From Branchiostoma floridae (lineage: Eukaryota; Chordata; Leptocardii; Amphioxiformes; Branchiostomatidae): a stretch of DNA of 64,000 bases. The notes under the pieces are model-generated. The model did no database searches, had not been told where the DNA came from, and saw only the letters and a list, made by a program, of their open reading frames with translations. The position numbers and the translations under genes were made by a program. The DNA is taken from positions 34,441,738-34,505,737 of the forward strand of contig NC_049979.1 of NCBI RefSeq assembly GCF_000003815.2. Direction: 5' to 3'. Positions 10,654 through 22,873 of this stretch are shown here, piece after piece. Position 1 is the first letter of the stretch. Each line of letters begins with the position of its first letter.

Positions 10654-11705
10654 ATGAAGCCAACCACCTGGACCCTCAAATCCAGCTCCTGCTGGAGGTG
10701 ACTTGGGAAGCGCTGGAAAATGCCGGGATCCCGCCAAGATCCATCCGCGGCTCAAATACCGGCGTTTACGTAGGCGTGACGTCAAGCGAATACCTCACGA
10801 TGACCTGCAGCCCTTATTCAAATATCAGCCAATACACAAACTCCGGCACAAACTCATGCATGGTGTCCAACCGTATCTCCTACGAGTTTGACCTCCATGG
10901 TCCGAGCTTTTCTGTAGACACGGCCTGCTCCTCTTCGCTGTACTCCATCCATCTTGCCAGTGAAGCCATCAGAAAAGGAGATTGTAGTATGGCCATCGCT
11001 GGAGGTGTCAACTTGATGCTGCTGCCAATAACCTCGGTGGGTTTCTGCCAAGCAGGGATGCTGTCACCAGATGGCAAGTGTAAAAGCTTTGACGCCTCTG
11101 CAGACGGGTACTGTCGGAGTGAGGGAGCCGGGGTTGTTGTCCTCAAGCCACTCTCCAGGGCACTGGCAGATGGTGACAGGGTCTATGCTGTCATTAGAGG
11201 CGGCACCCTGACCAATGATGGGAGAACACCAGGCATCGCGAACCCCAGCTACGACGCCCAACTGGACCTTGTTGAGAAAGCGTGTGCAGCAGCCAAAGTA
11301 CATCCTCACGACATTCAGTATGTAGAGGCACATGGAACCGGCACCAAGGTTGGAGACAGAACAGAGGCAAATGCGCTGGGCCAGATCCTTGGTAGAGGAC
11401 GAACAAAGGAAGATCCACCTCTCTACATTGGCTCGGTTAAGTCCAACTTTGGGCACGCAGAGGGCGCTGCAGGTGTAGCGGGAATCATCAAGCTGGCGCT
11501 CATGATTAGCAAGGGCCAAATTCCCAGGGTGGTGCACTTTTCATCACCAAATCCGGACATACACTTTGATGCGCTAAACATCAAGGTCCCCAGCACTTTG
11601 TTACAGTGGGAAGGGAAGGGAAGCAGACTTGCAGGATGCAGCTCCTTTGGCTTTGGTGGAGCTAACGCTCATCTCATCTTGGAGAGGCCCCCAACACCAG
11701 ATCTT
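10654..11705 (+). other. Ketosynthase (KS) domain, N-terminus missing
   Basis: The exon opens inside the KS at EANHLDPQIQLLLE, equivalent to the DPQQRLLLE block. It contains VDTACSSS with the nucleophilic Cys at codon 10926-10928, EAHGTGT with the catalytic His at 11331-11333 and NFGHAEGAAG with the second His at 11454-11456, so the condensing triad is complete. GFGGANAHLILE closes the domain. Roughly 50-100 residues that normally precede it, including the start of the protein, are not in view. Confidence 0.93.
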
Positions 11706-14700
11706 CATCCAGCTATAGAAAACAGTGGCAAAGTCAACGCCAATCACTTCACAAGAGGGACAGAACGTGAGACAAAAACTATCATGTTGCTGTCTGGAAA
11801 CACCAAGGCTGCCCTGAAAGAACAAGTGGAACACTGGATCTCTTTCTTATCGGACACTACAGCTTTCAATGAAGACCGCTTCCTGCAGAGCCTGTACACT
11901 GCTGCAAACCGGTATCAACACCATGCAGAAAGGCTGGCAATGGTTGTCAACGGGCCCGATGACGCCGTTCAAAAGCTAAACCTCATGGCAAGAGGAGAGA
12001 AGCTGAAGACCGCTGTAGAGGGGAAAGTCCCAGAGGGTGCTGAGCGCGGGAAGATGGCCTTTGTCTTCTCCGGGATGGGAACTCAGTGGTGGGGAATGGG
12101 CAGGCGACTTGCCCTGGAGGAGCCAGTATTCAGTGACGTGATGCAGGTATGTTCTTCTGTAGCGTGATTAGGCCCCCTTTCCACTTGACGGCGCTCTCAC
12201 GGCGCTCTCGCTGCGATGGAAAATTGGCCAGAGCGCGGTGAGAGCGCCGCAAAGCCAGAAAAAGCTGCTCTAGTGGAATCTCTCCGGCGACGCCAGCGCG
12301 CTCTCAGCGCGACAAAAAACTAAAATGTCAGCATCTTTTTATGAGCTACCAAAGATTCAAAGATCACTCAACGAATTTCAGAGATAAAGAACGAATCTTT
12401 TAACGTTCAGAGGTGATGGCGACCTTGGCGACCATGGCGCTCCCACCGCGCTCTCTGCGCGCTCTCATGGCGACCTTGGCGATCGCACCGCGCTCTCACC
12501 GCGCTCTTCCCAATTTGAGGTCGCAGAGAGAGCGCGGTGAGAGCGCCGTCCTAATGGAAAGGAGGTATAAGCACTAGTTTGCTGATTATTCTAAAAGCAG
12601 TATTCAAAATCAACAAACCGATACAGATCACACTCGACTCCATAACAGAAGCAAATTTGATGCACATTTCATATCGTAATTGTTGAACAATGTTTAAATG
12701 TGCATCCACATCCACATGTAATTACTCAATTTACAATCCTATATGTCTGCTATGCAAATCCTCTGCACACTATTGATCATGGTTTCCTCTCTTTTCCACA
12801 GCGATTTGAAGATGTGTTGAAGACACTAGGAGCTGACTGGTCCATAGCTGACATGTTGACAAAGGAGACAAATCCTGACAAGATCAACAGGACAGGTAGG
12901 ACGATATCTAATGTTTTGCATGGCTAGGCCCCCATTCCACTAGGACGGCACTCTCACGGCGCTCTCTCTGCGATGGCAAATTTGACCATCGCGGTGAGAG
13001 CGCCGTGGGAGCGCGGCCATCGCAGCGAGAGCGCCGTCACCTCCTCAGGGATGGTCTGGAACCCTGTCATACCATCGCGGTGAGAGCGCTGAGGATGGCG
13101 ATGCCACGATGATCGCCAAGAGAGCGCCAAGAGAGCGCCATGAGAGCGCGGTGAGCGCCAATTGGGATAAACAATGGTTATATGATAGGCCCCATTCCAC
13201 TAGGACGACGATCTCACCGCGCTCTCGCTGCGCTCTCAAGTGTAGTTCATACAATGTTATTATTGAAGAAGTATATTTTGATGAATTTTGTTGTCAAACC
13301 AAACCTTTGGGTCATGAAGAATCACTTCCTAGATAAAATCATGGGTAATACAAATTGAACAACTATTCAAAAAATGTTTTTATTCAGCGTTTTGAATCAC
13401 AGGATTTCTTCAGATTACGCATAATCTTAGCAGCTTTTTCTGGCGTCGCGGCGCTTTCACGGCGATGAGGCAAATTTGCCATCGCCGTGAGAGCGCCGTG
13501 AGAGCACCGTCAAGTGGAATGGGGGTATAAAAGAGTGTGTGCGTGTTTGCATGCATGCGCGCGTGTTCGTGCGAGTTTGTGTATGTATGCATGTGTGCGT
13601 TCTTGTGTCTGCGTTTATGAGTTTGTGTGGGTGGGCGTTTCAGTTCAAGAATTACTTATTGTTTTCTTATACGTTAAATCCATCTGTAACATGTTATTTG
13701 TCAAAACCTGCAATATGCATTTGAGAATGTCACCCAATATCAACATAGCCACGTTGCTTTCGTGCACAGACATCGCACAGCCCTGCATCTGCGCAGTACA
13801 GATGGGTTTGGTTGAGCTCATGAGACAGTATGACGTCATACCTGATGCCATCGTTGGCCACAGCGTTGGAGAAGTGGCAGCAGCATACGCTGCTGGTCTC
13901 CTGAGCTTCGAAGATGCCGTGCGAGTGATCTACTACAGAGGAAAGGAGCTCTGCAAGACAAGTGGCCATGGGAAAATGCTAGCCGTGCTGCACCCAATGA
14001 AAGAAGTGGAGGAGCTCGTCGAAAAGGATGAGAACAGGAACATCATCAATGTAGCCGCTACCAACAGTCCCAACCAGATTGTGCTCTCCGGAGACGACAA
14101 TGCCATCGACAGCTTCCACAACAAGCTGAAGAGTAGAGGCATCAAATGCGTCCTCCTTAAAGTGAACAATGCATTTCACAGCTACCAACAGGAACAGGTA
14201 AAGGATTCCATTCTCAAAAAGCTTAGCATCCTGTCAGCATCCAGCAGGACCACCGAGGCACAGATACCCATGATTTCTACCGTCACAAACCAATGGCTGT
14301 CCTCAGATGTCACCAACACGGCCCACTACTGGTGGACGAACATCAGACAACAGGTCCGCTTCATGCAGTCAGCAGAGGTTCTCCTGCGGGACGGCTACAG
14401 CACGTTTGTGGAGATAGGAGCTCATCCAGCCTTGGGGCCTGCCCTGAAGGATATTCAAAGCACCAGTAACTCGCGTACCACAAAGCAAAACATCATCCCC
14501 ACTCTGGTACGACCAAGAGACATCTCTTCACCAGCCGATGACCGTGAAAACATACTGGTCGCTACTGGAGCCCTGCATGTTGCAGGGTACCCAGTCAACT
14601 TCAGCCCTGCATTTGAGGAAAAGCACCGACGTGTTCGCGACATCCCGACATACCCTTGGCAGAGGGTTCTGTGCAATGCTGGTACAGAAACAAGTTCCTC

Positions 14701-17700
14701 TCGGTACCTGTTTCCTCAGACGTCACATCCTTTACTCGGACAAGCACAAGAAACCACCGAAGGGACGAGCAGTCAAAAGTCAAGGGTCTGGTGTTCCAAT
14801 CTCTCAGAAGAATCTGTGCCATGGCTTCAGCACCACATCCTAGATGGAAATGTGGTTGTCCCCGCTGCAGCATACATGGAGACAGCACTGGCTGCAACCT
14901 CTGAAATCTTTGCGGATCAAAATGTACTTTTCCTGAAAAACCTTCAGTTCAAACGTTTCATGTTTGCCCCCACTTCGGAAGCGGTAATCAAATCAACGCT
15001 GCAACACAAAACTACAAAGGAAAAGCACTTCAGCCTGTACAGCAAAGATGCCTCCGGTGCATGGGTCCTTCATGCCACAGCAGAGGTGCACAAGGGAGAC
15101 CTGACACAACCAGTTGGATCCACCAACGTCCTATCCAATGTTGCAGAGAGGTGTTTCAAAACTATTTCCAGCGAAGAGATCTATGAAGCTGCGGAAGAAG
15201 CTGGCTTCCATCTCGGTAGTTCGTTCCACTGTGTTACTTCATGCACGGCATCCGACAGCTACGAAGAAGCCGTGGTCACAGCAGAGGCACCAGAAGAGAT
15301 TTCACGAGAATTTGGGCGGTACATCTACCATCCTGCCTTCATGGACACATTTCTACACACATTTGCTTGTTTGTCACTCCTAAATGACAAGTACACTGGA
15401 AAGACACCAGCAAAACGAGTTCCATTCTCCATGAAATCTCTGTGCATCTTCAACAAAATGCCATCAAACGTCACTCTCTACTTCAGGATTTCAAAGAAAG
15501 GTCCACGCAGAGTGGTGGACATCACAGTGACCGACCCCAGTGGCCTAGACGTCATTTGCGAAGTCAAAGAGCTCATGTTTGAGGATATTGATGCAGGTTC
15601 GTCCTCCGGAATCAAGCTTTGGAATCTTCAATGGGAGCCCCTTGTCAAGAATGTGAGCGATGACGATCACGAACCAACCACATACAAGTATGTGCTGGTC
15701 CTTCATGAGAATGAAAGCTTTGGCACAACAGTGAGCACAGCACTCCAGGCCAATCTGGGGTGCACAGTTGAGATGATCAATCAAAATGTCCTATCTGCAA
15801 GTGAAGGTATCGAGAGGATGCGGACGCGTGATGATCTGGATCACGTCATTGTTCTGTATGATTTTGCTCGACAGGAGCAAACAGAGGGTTCGGGAGGCTG
15901 TCCCCGTGCTGAAGTCCTAAGATCTTTTCAGTGCCTTTCCATATTTAAGCACCTCACACAAAGTGATCATCCTCCAACACTTTGGATCTTTACACGCGGA
16001 TCATCTTCAGTGCTGGAGCAGGACACCGTGAGCCCACTCCTGGCAGGTACATCGTCTCTCTGCTTGTCCATATCACAAGAACACCCGCAGTTCAAGGTGA
16101 AGGCAGTTGACCTGACACCACAACAAAACTTCGTCGATGCAGCTGTAGAAGTTTTGTCCGTCATGAAAGCAAACCCTAGGGAAAATGAAATTGCAGCTCG
16201 TATGGTAAGCTCCCCAGACGATCAGCATGTTAACCTGTACGCTCGGAGACTGACCCCGATGAAGCCCGACCAGATTCTCACATCCTGCTCTCCCAACGAG
16301 TCATGGGCTTTTGACTCCAAACAAAGGCAAAATGGAAAGAAGCTCTACAAAGCTCATTCCAGTCCAAGCACACGAACGAGAAATGAAGCTACAGTTAAGG
16401 TTGCGGCCTTTGCTGTGTGCCCCTTTACTGACGTGATGGGGAGCTCTGATGGACCTGCCCCCGATATTCACCTCATCTGTGGTACCGTGCATCACCCACC
16501 CACAGATATGATGGTACAGGAAGGTTCCAGGGTGATGGGAGTCGTCGTGGGCTGCATCGGTCCTCACATGAACATACAAATGAGAAATCTAGTGCCCTTG
16601 CCGGATGCCCTCTCCTGGAGCGATGCTGTTGCACTAGTCAAAGACTTCATGCCAGCATTCTCTTTCTTCCAGAAGATTCAGACAGTGTGTAAAGAAGATA
16701 GAGCGGTTGTTTTCCTACCTGATGAGGATAACAAAGAGGCAGTGTCTTATGCTACCCTGGCACTACAGCAGCAGGCCGAAGTCTGTGTTGTAGCAGATAC
16801 AGTTCAAAACGTAAACATCAAAAAACATCTTGTCTGCTCAACAGAACCCCGCCCATCTACATCGACAGCAGTGATCACTACATATGACAAGCTTGACCAA
16901 GACATACCCGACAAGCACGCAAGTGTTGTGTTCTTACCTAAAGGGGAAAGGGCAGGAGATGTCCTCCAACAAGCTACGAGGAAGCTACAAGACTATGGAA
17001 CTTTAGTCAATCTGGGCGGCTCGACAATCCTGATGGACCAACTTCCAAAGAACATCAAATACATCACTGTGGATCCTATCGATAGTTCCCAAGGAGAATC
17101 TTCACTTGTCTGCATCGCGGACAACATTCAACAGCTTTTATCAAAATTTGATAGGTCAGACAACTCGCTTTCCACGCTCAAACCATCTGTACAGACCAGC
17201 ATGGAGCTGTCCTCTCTGTCCCACATATTGCACCAACAACAGAAAGGATTGAAGATGCCCGACATAGTGACTGTCGATGACAGGGAAGTGCAGCTGGGTC
17301 TGGACATCAAACAGAACCAGTTTAAGGCTGTCGACAAAGCTACATACGTCGTCACGGGAGGTCTGAAAGGCTTTGGTCTCGCCCTACTGGAATGGCTGGT
17401 TAAGTGTGGGGCAAGCCATCTGGTCGTACTTGCAAGAAGTGAACCGAATGAAGAGGCCAGAATAAAGCTAGAAGCATTGTCATCAAGGTCGGTCGATGTC
17501 AGGGTGATGAAAGTGGATGTTACAGACAAGAAAGCTGTGGAGGAAGCGCTGACTTGGGCACGTGACACAATGCCACCAATAGAGGGGATCTTCCACTGTG
17601 CAGCAGTGTATGCAGACAAATTGATGGATCAGACTGCACAAGAGGACTGGGAAAGAGTCATGCTTCCAAAGGCAGTTGGTGCTATAATCTTGCATGATGC

Positions 17701-20700
17701 CACGAAAAATCTACAGATGAGGATTAGACACTTTGTCCTCATCTCCTCAGTCGTTGCTCTGTTTGGTAACACGGGACAGGTCGGCTACTGTGCAGCTAAC
17801 AGCACTTTGATAGCACTAGGCGAAGCCAGACGACAAGAGGGTCTGCCTGCAACAGTCGCCAGTTTTGGAGTCATCAACAGCACTGGGTTTGCAGAGAGAT
17901 CCGGTCTTATCCAAATGTGGGAGAGAATGGGCTTGCAAAGCATTTCACCTCACGATGCATTGGAAATCCTTGGATGCATGATAGAAAATCAGTTTCCCCA
18001 TTTTGGTATCACTGCCACGTTCGATATTCGAAAATACTGCAGTGCCCACAAGTCGATGGCAATACAGCACCTACAGGCCGCTGACACCTGCTTTTCTCGA
18101 TTCACAACATTGATACCAAATGACGTGCTCAGCGGGTCAGTATCCCTTTCTGACAAAGTTCTTGCAACAACCAAAGACAAAGGCCTCGGGACCATACAGG
18201 AAGAGCTGATTGCTTATTTATGCCAACAACTTGGCATTGAAGACACTACCTCCATCACCGCCGAAACAAGTCCAGTATCCCTTGGACTGGACTCTCTCTT
18301 GTCCGTGAACATGAGCAACGAAATAGCAGACAAATTTGAGGTGACGGTTACATCCGTGGAACTTCTGAGTGACAAAATGACTGTCAAGGTGCTCAGTGAG
18401 TCCATCTATGACAAGATGGCTAACCTAGCTGGTAGCCAGGGAACAGAAACTGGATCCGTCAACCCAGCAGTACCTGCTGAAGGAAACTCGTGGCTTCATT
18501 TCTTTGGCAAACTCCAAGACCCGATTCATACCTTGGTCTGCTTCCCTGCAAATGGTGGAGGTCCCTCACTCTTCCATCAGTGGGGTGAACATTTTTCAGA
18601 ACACAACATCGAGGTTGTAGCCGCTACTCTGCCGGGATGGGAAAGCAGAGAAAGGGAGTCTCCTATCAGCAATCTACAACAGATTGTTGAGGCACTTGGT
18701 AGTCAAATCATGGAGATACTGATGGGTGACAAGATGGCATTCTATGGTCACAGCATGGGTGCGCTCATAGCATTTGAGGTTGCACATTTTATCCACACTA
18801 AAGGCAGGCCATGTCCGTCGCATCTGTTTGTTGGAGGATGGTATGCTCCATCTCTGCCATATCCACATCCACAGGAACTGAGGGTATCACCCACCTTGTT
18901 TGATCCTTTAGCTGGGACACAGCAGGTCATGGAAGAGGCTAAGGCATTCTCCTTCCTACCAGAAGCTGTTATTAACAACCCCGCCCACCTGCGACGTCTG
19001 TTACCGTGTCTCCAGGCAGGGATTGAAATCTGCAAGTCTTACATCTGCGCACACAAAGAACCACTCCCATGCAGGGTTGCTGCATTTGGCGGCCAGGATG
19101 ACCCATTTGTCTCCCCAGATCTTCTTGACAACTGGGAGCTTGTTACATCTGATTCACCAGCATCAAGACCAGCTTTCAGGAAGTTGATTGTTCAGGGTGG
19201 GCATTTCTTCATCACAACATCACGACAAGACGTTCTCAACAAACTGACGCATGTCCTGCAAGAAGACAATGTAATCATTCAACCTTCATACAAGGGTCGA
19301 AGAGATGCACCAGAAGTGGTCGCCATGGGAACCAATCCGTCCTCTGCAATGGTTCCCGGTGCTCTGTCACTTGTTAAGTCTACACCAGTCATTCACAAGG
19401 CAGCAGCGTATCTTCGGTACCAAATAAGACATCCCACATTCTACACTAAAAATCTGTACATCGTGTTTCGCACACAAAACATCCCTGCTGATGTCGACAG
19501 CTGGCGGTCCGTCTTTGTACAACTGATGGACCGCCATGAGACACTGAGGTCAACTTATCATGCATCAAGCGATGTTCAGCACCCAAGCGGGGCCGAGGCA
19601 AGGTACTACAACACTATTGCAGGCTTTGAAGTCTTGACTGGATATCAAGAGAAGCAGGCTGAAGAAGCAGTGTACCAGAGAACCAAAGTGCCATTCCAGT
19701 TAGACAAGGAGTATCCAGCACGGTGCATTGTTGCCCCCACTGGAAAACGGAGTGCTGTGGTTGGACTTGTCTTGCACCATATCGCAACAGATACAACCAG
19801 TCTCAATATACTATTCAAGGACTTTGGGGAAATCATGCGGGCACATTTCAAGAAGAAACCTCTTCTGAAGTCACTGGCAACACTGACGTATTGTGATTTC
19901 ATACAATACTACTACTCCTACCTTCAGCAGAACCAGAAGGAGCTACAGGATTTCTGGAGGGCAGCCCTGCCTCCTACTATTCCATCCATTAACCTTCCAT
20001 TCGCCAAGCCGAGGCCGTCAACCCTTTGCACAGAAGGTGGCTCCCTCCAGGTGGATCTGTCCAAGGAACAGGTCCACAGCCTTAAGGAATATGCAAAGTC
20101 TGTCGGCACCACAGTGTACAGCATCATTGCTACCACCTATCAACTTTTACTGCACATCTACACAGCCCACGATGACATTGTGATCGCATGCCCATTTGAC
20201 ATGAGGATGTTAGCTCCACAATTCTCCAACATCCATGGCCTCTGTCAGCATCACCTGCCATTGTGTGCCTCCTTCAAGAACAAAGAACAACCCTACCGCC
20301 AGATTATTCTACAGTCTTTCCACAAGCTTCAAGAGAGCAAGAAACATGGGATCTATCCAATAGACGAGATCATGAAATTGGTGTCGTACGAGAAACATCC
20401 AACGATGGATCCCATCATGCAGCATATAGTTGTGCAGAATGACCAAACTGGTCTGAACAAAATGTCCAATGATAAGATAACCATACTCAAAAACGATTAT
20501 CATGATTATGCCAATGACTTTGTCCTCCACTTGTTCCAAGACACCAACACGAAATCTGTCAACTGTAGCGTCCGATACGCAAAGTCCTTATTTGATGAAG
20601 AGGTGGCGCAGTGCATGGTGAATGACTATTTCACTTTGCTTTCCACATGCCTTAAGAATCCAGAATGGAGTGTTTCAAAAATCATCAGTACCGTGGAAAT

Positions 20701-22814
20701 GACAGCCTTAAACAGCAAGCCCGGGGCAGTGTATTCTATGAACGATGATCAGCTACACCACCAAGAACTTGTCAATGGAGGACCCATGCAAGAGGAGACC
20801 ATTCATGGATATTTCCAACTCCAAGCAGCAAGGACACCGACATCTCGCGCAGTCGTCTCCTTCAATGGAGCTGATGTCTCGTATCGAACCCTCGATGAGC
20901 AGTCTGATCATCTGGCCTCTGTACTGACGGTCATGAAGTCCTCCCAGAACAGCAAAGAGAATGTAGTAGCCATTTACATTACAGAAAACAACTACGTGGC
21001 ACAAGTACTCCTTGGAACATGGAAGGCTGGTCTAGCCGTGTGTCCCTTGCCTTTGGACGCGACAGAAGACAGCATTTCTGGCCTGACCGCAACAAGCCAC
21101 ATCGCGGCGATCATCACAGATCAGATGAGTGCTGCCACAAAGCTATTTCCTTCTCAGCTGCATAACTGCATACTCAACATTGACCACATCTGGGATGAAG
21201 CGAGGGACAACTCCACAGACAGAACCTGCTCATTACAGGTTTGCAAGTACGCCTTTGTGATGACCACTACCACTACACCTACAAGGCTCGTCAGGGGCAC
21301 CCATGCAGGACTGCTAAACCGACTCAAGTCAACATGGCAAGAGTTTCCCCACCAGGCCAATGACATTTGCTGTCTCAAATCTCCTCTTGCCGGTCGAGTA
21401 GATGCTATGTTAGAGCTCTTTGGCCCTCTTCTGCAAGGCGTACCAGTGGTTATCATCCCAACGGCTCTCCTCTTTAAGCCTGCTCTACTGTTGGAGTGTA
21501 TCTCTGGGTGTAAGATAACAAGGCTATCTGGTGTACATCAGAGATTCTGGAACACACTACTCCAGGAGCTAAGCAGTACGTCGAGGAGGAAGAGATGGAA
21601 ACAGCTGGCGCTCAAGTACGTCTTTACCGATGCAGGCAGCACCAAATCAAGCACATTGACTGAGTTGTCACGGGCACTCCCATATGCAACTATCGTCAGT
21701 ACGTACAGTACCTTAGAGGTGTACTCTGGCGGGCTGGTCGCCAGTGGGTCAGAGTCAGACCCTTTTAACGAGAGCACGATCGCGATGAAACCGATGAACA
21801 ACACCAAGATCACAGTGCTTGTAAGCAGCGAGAACGGACAAGGAACCCTCTGCATTTCTGTTCCTGAACTATCAGATAATGTTGTGGATGACTTCCCAGC
21901 ATTGACCATCATCAAAGATGGCATCCCCTACTACATAACTGAAAGACAGGCGTCCTTGACAGCGTCAGGAATGGTTCTACTGGCAAAAGAATGTAAAAAT
22001 GGTGACAGCAAGGAGGCCTCAACAGGATCCAGCAGCCCCGACTCCCACCGGCGGCTGATCAAAGCCTCCAGTCCAGATGAGCCACACGAGCTGAACTATT
22101 GGCTCCTGCAGATGCTACAGAAAGGTATGTGCTTTCTCTGCCCCAAGTTAAATGAACGACTTATGACCCTGATATATATAATAGTTGTGTATTCAATCTA
22201 TGTTAGGTGCTTGTAATCTAATTATTAAAACTATTTTGTACCTGGTGTTACCGTATGCAAGCAATAACAATATTTCAAACTACACCCCTTAGTCAAAAGG
22301 AATAATATGTTATCTACAATGTACATCAACAAAGCAATGACTAACAGCAAATAAAATAAAAACGTCAACAGGTATTACAAAAATTCTCTTGTTGCTTCCT
22401 TTTCACAACTCATTCCCTGATCAGGTTTTGATGCCAATCGGTCATAGGATCTGATAGGTTTCATGTTGACCACTTGAACAGGTACTATGGTGAGGAAGAT
22501 GACATCCAAAGGCTGGTCCCACAAGAAACTTCTCCAGCTGGTGGTGGAGAATGACTCGACTGCGAACCTTCTGTGGGGCTCCAACAACAAATCCAGACAG
22601 CTTCCAGTCTCCAGCATTTCCAGTATCCAGAGTTCCACAGTGGAAGGTGGGAAGTCATTACAACACCTCTCAAGAATATAGCATTGCATAGCATTTACGT
22701 TAATTTTCTGATTTCGAAATTTGTACCTGAAGAAAAAAATGGATTTGACAGAACTTGAAATGTCAGACCATGCATACTAACCAGCTTACATCCTATATAA
22801 GCTTATATCCTGCC

Positions 22815-22873
<59 letters not shown>

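Larger units (their letters stand above)
12055..14700 (+). other. Acyltransferase (AT) domain, split by two introns
   Basis: FVFSGMGTQWWGMG starts the AT at the end of the first exon. The 94-base exon 12802-12895 carries RFEDVLKTLGADWSIADML, and the third exon resumes at DIAQPCICAVQ. GHSVGE gives the nucleophile Ser (codon 13862-13864), and NNAFH supplies the His (14177-14179). The selectivity region reads NAFH rather than YASH, which fits malonyl rather than methylmalonyl use; this is inference from bacterial rules and weak for animal enzymes. Confidence 0.88.

Noticed and set aside
13514-13769. Upstream extension of the long PKS frame, starting at an ATG at 13514
   Set aside because: It reads MITE end and GT-rich simple repeat, and a good acceptor (GTGCACAG, 13769) restores the AT domain in phase with exon 2.
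22125-22216. End of the protein at the TAA after GMCFLCPKLN
   Set aside because: A donor GTATGTGC at 22125 and two in-phase downstream exons with PH-like sequence explain the open tail as intron.
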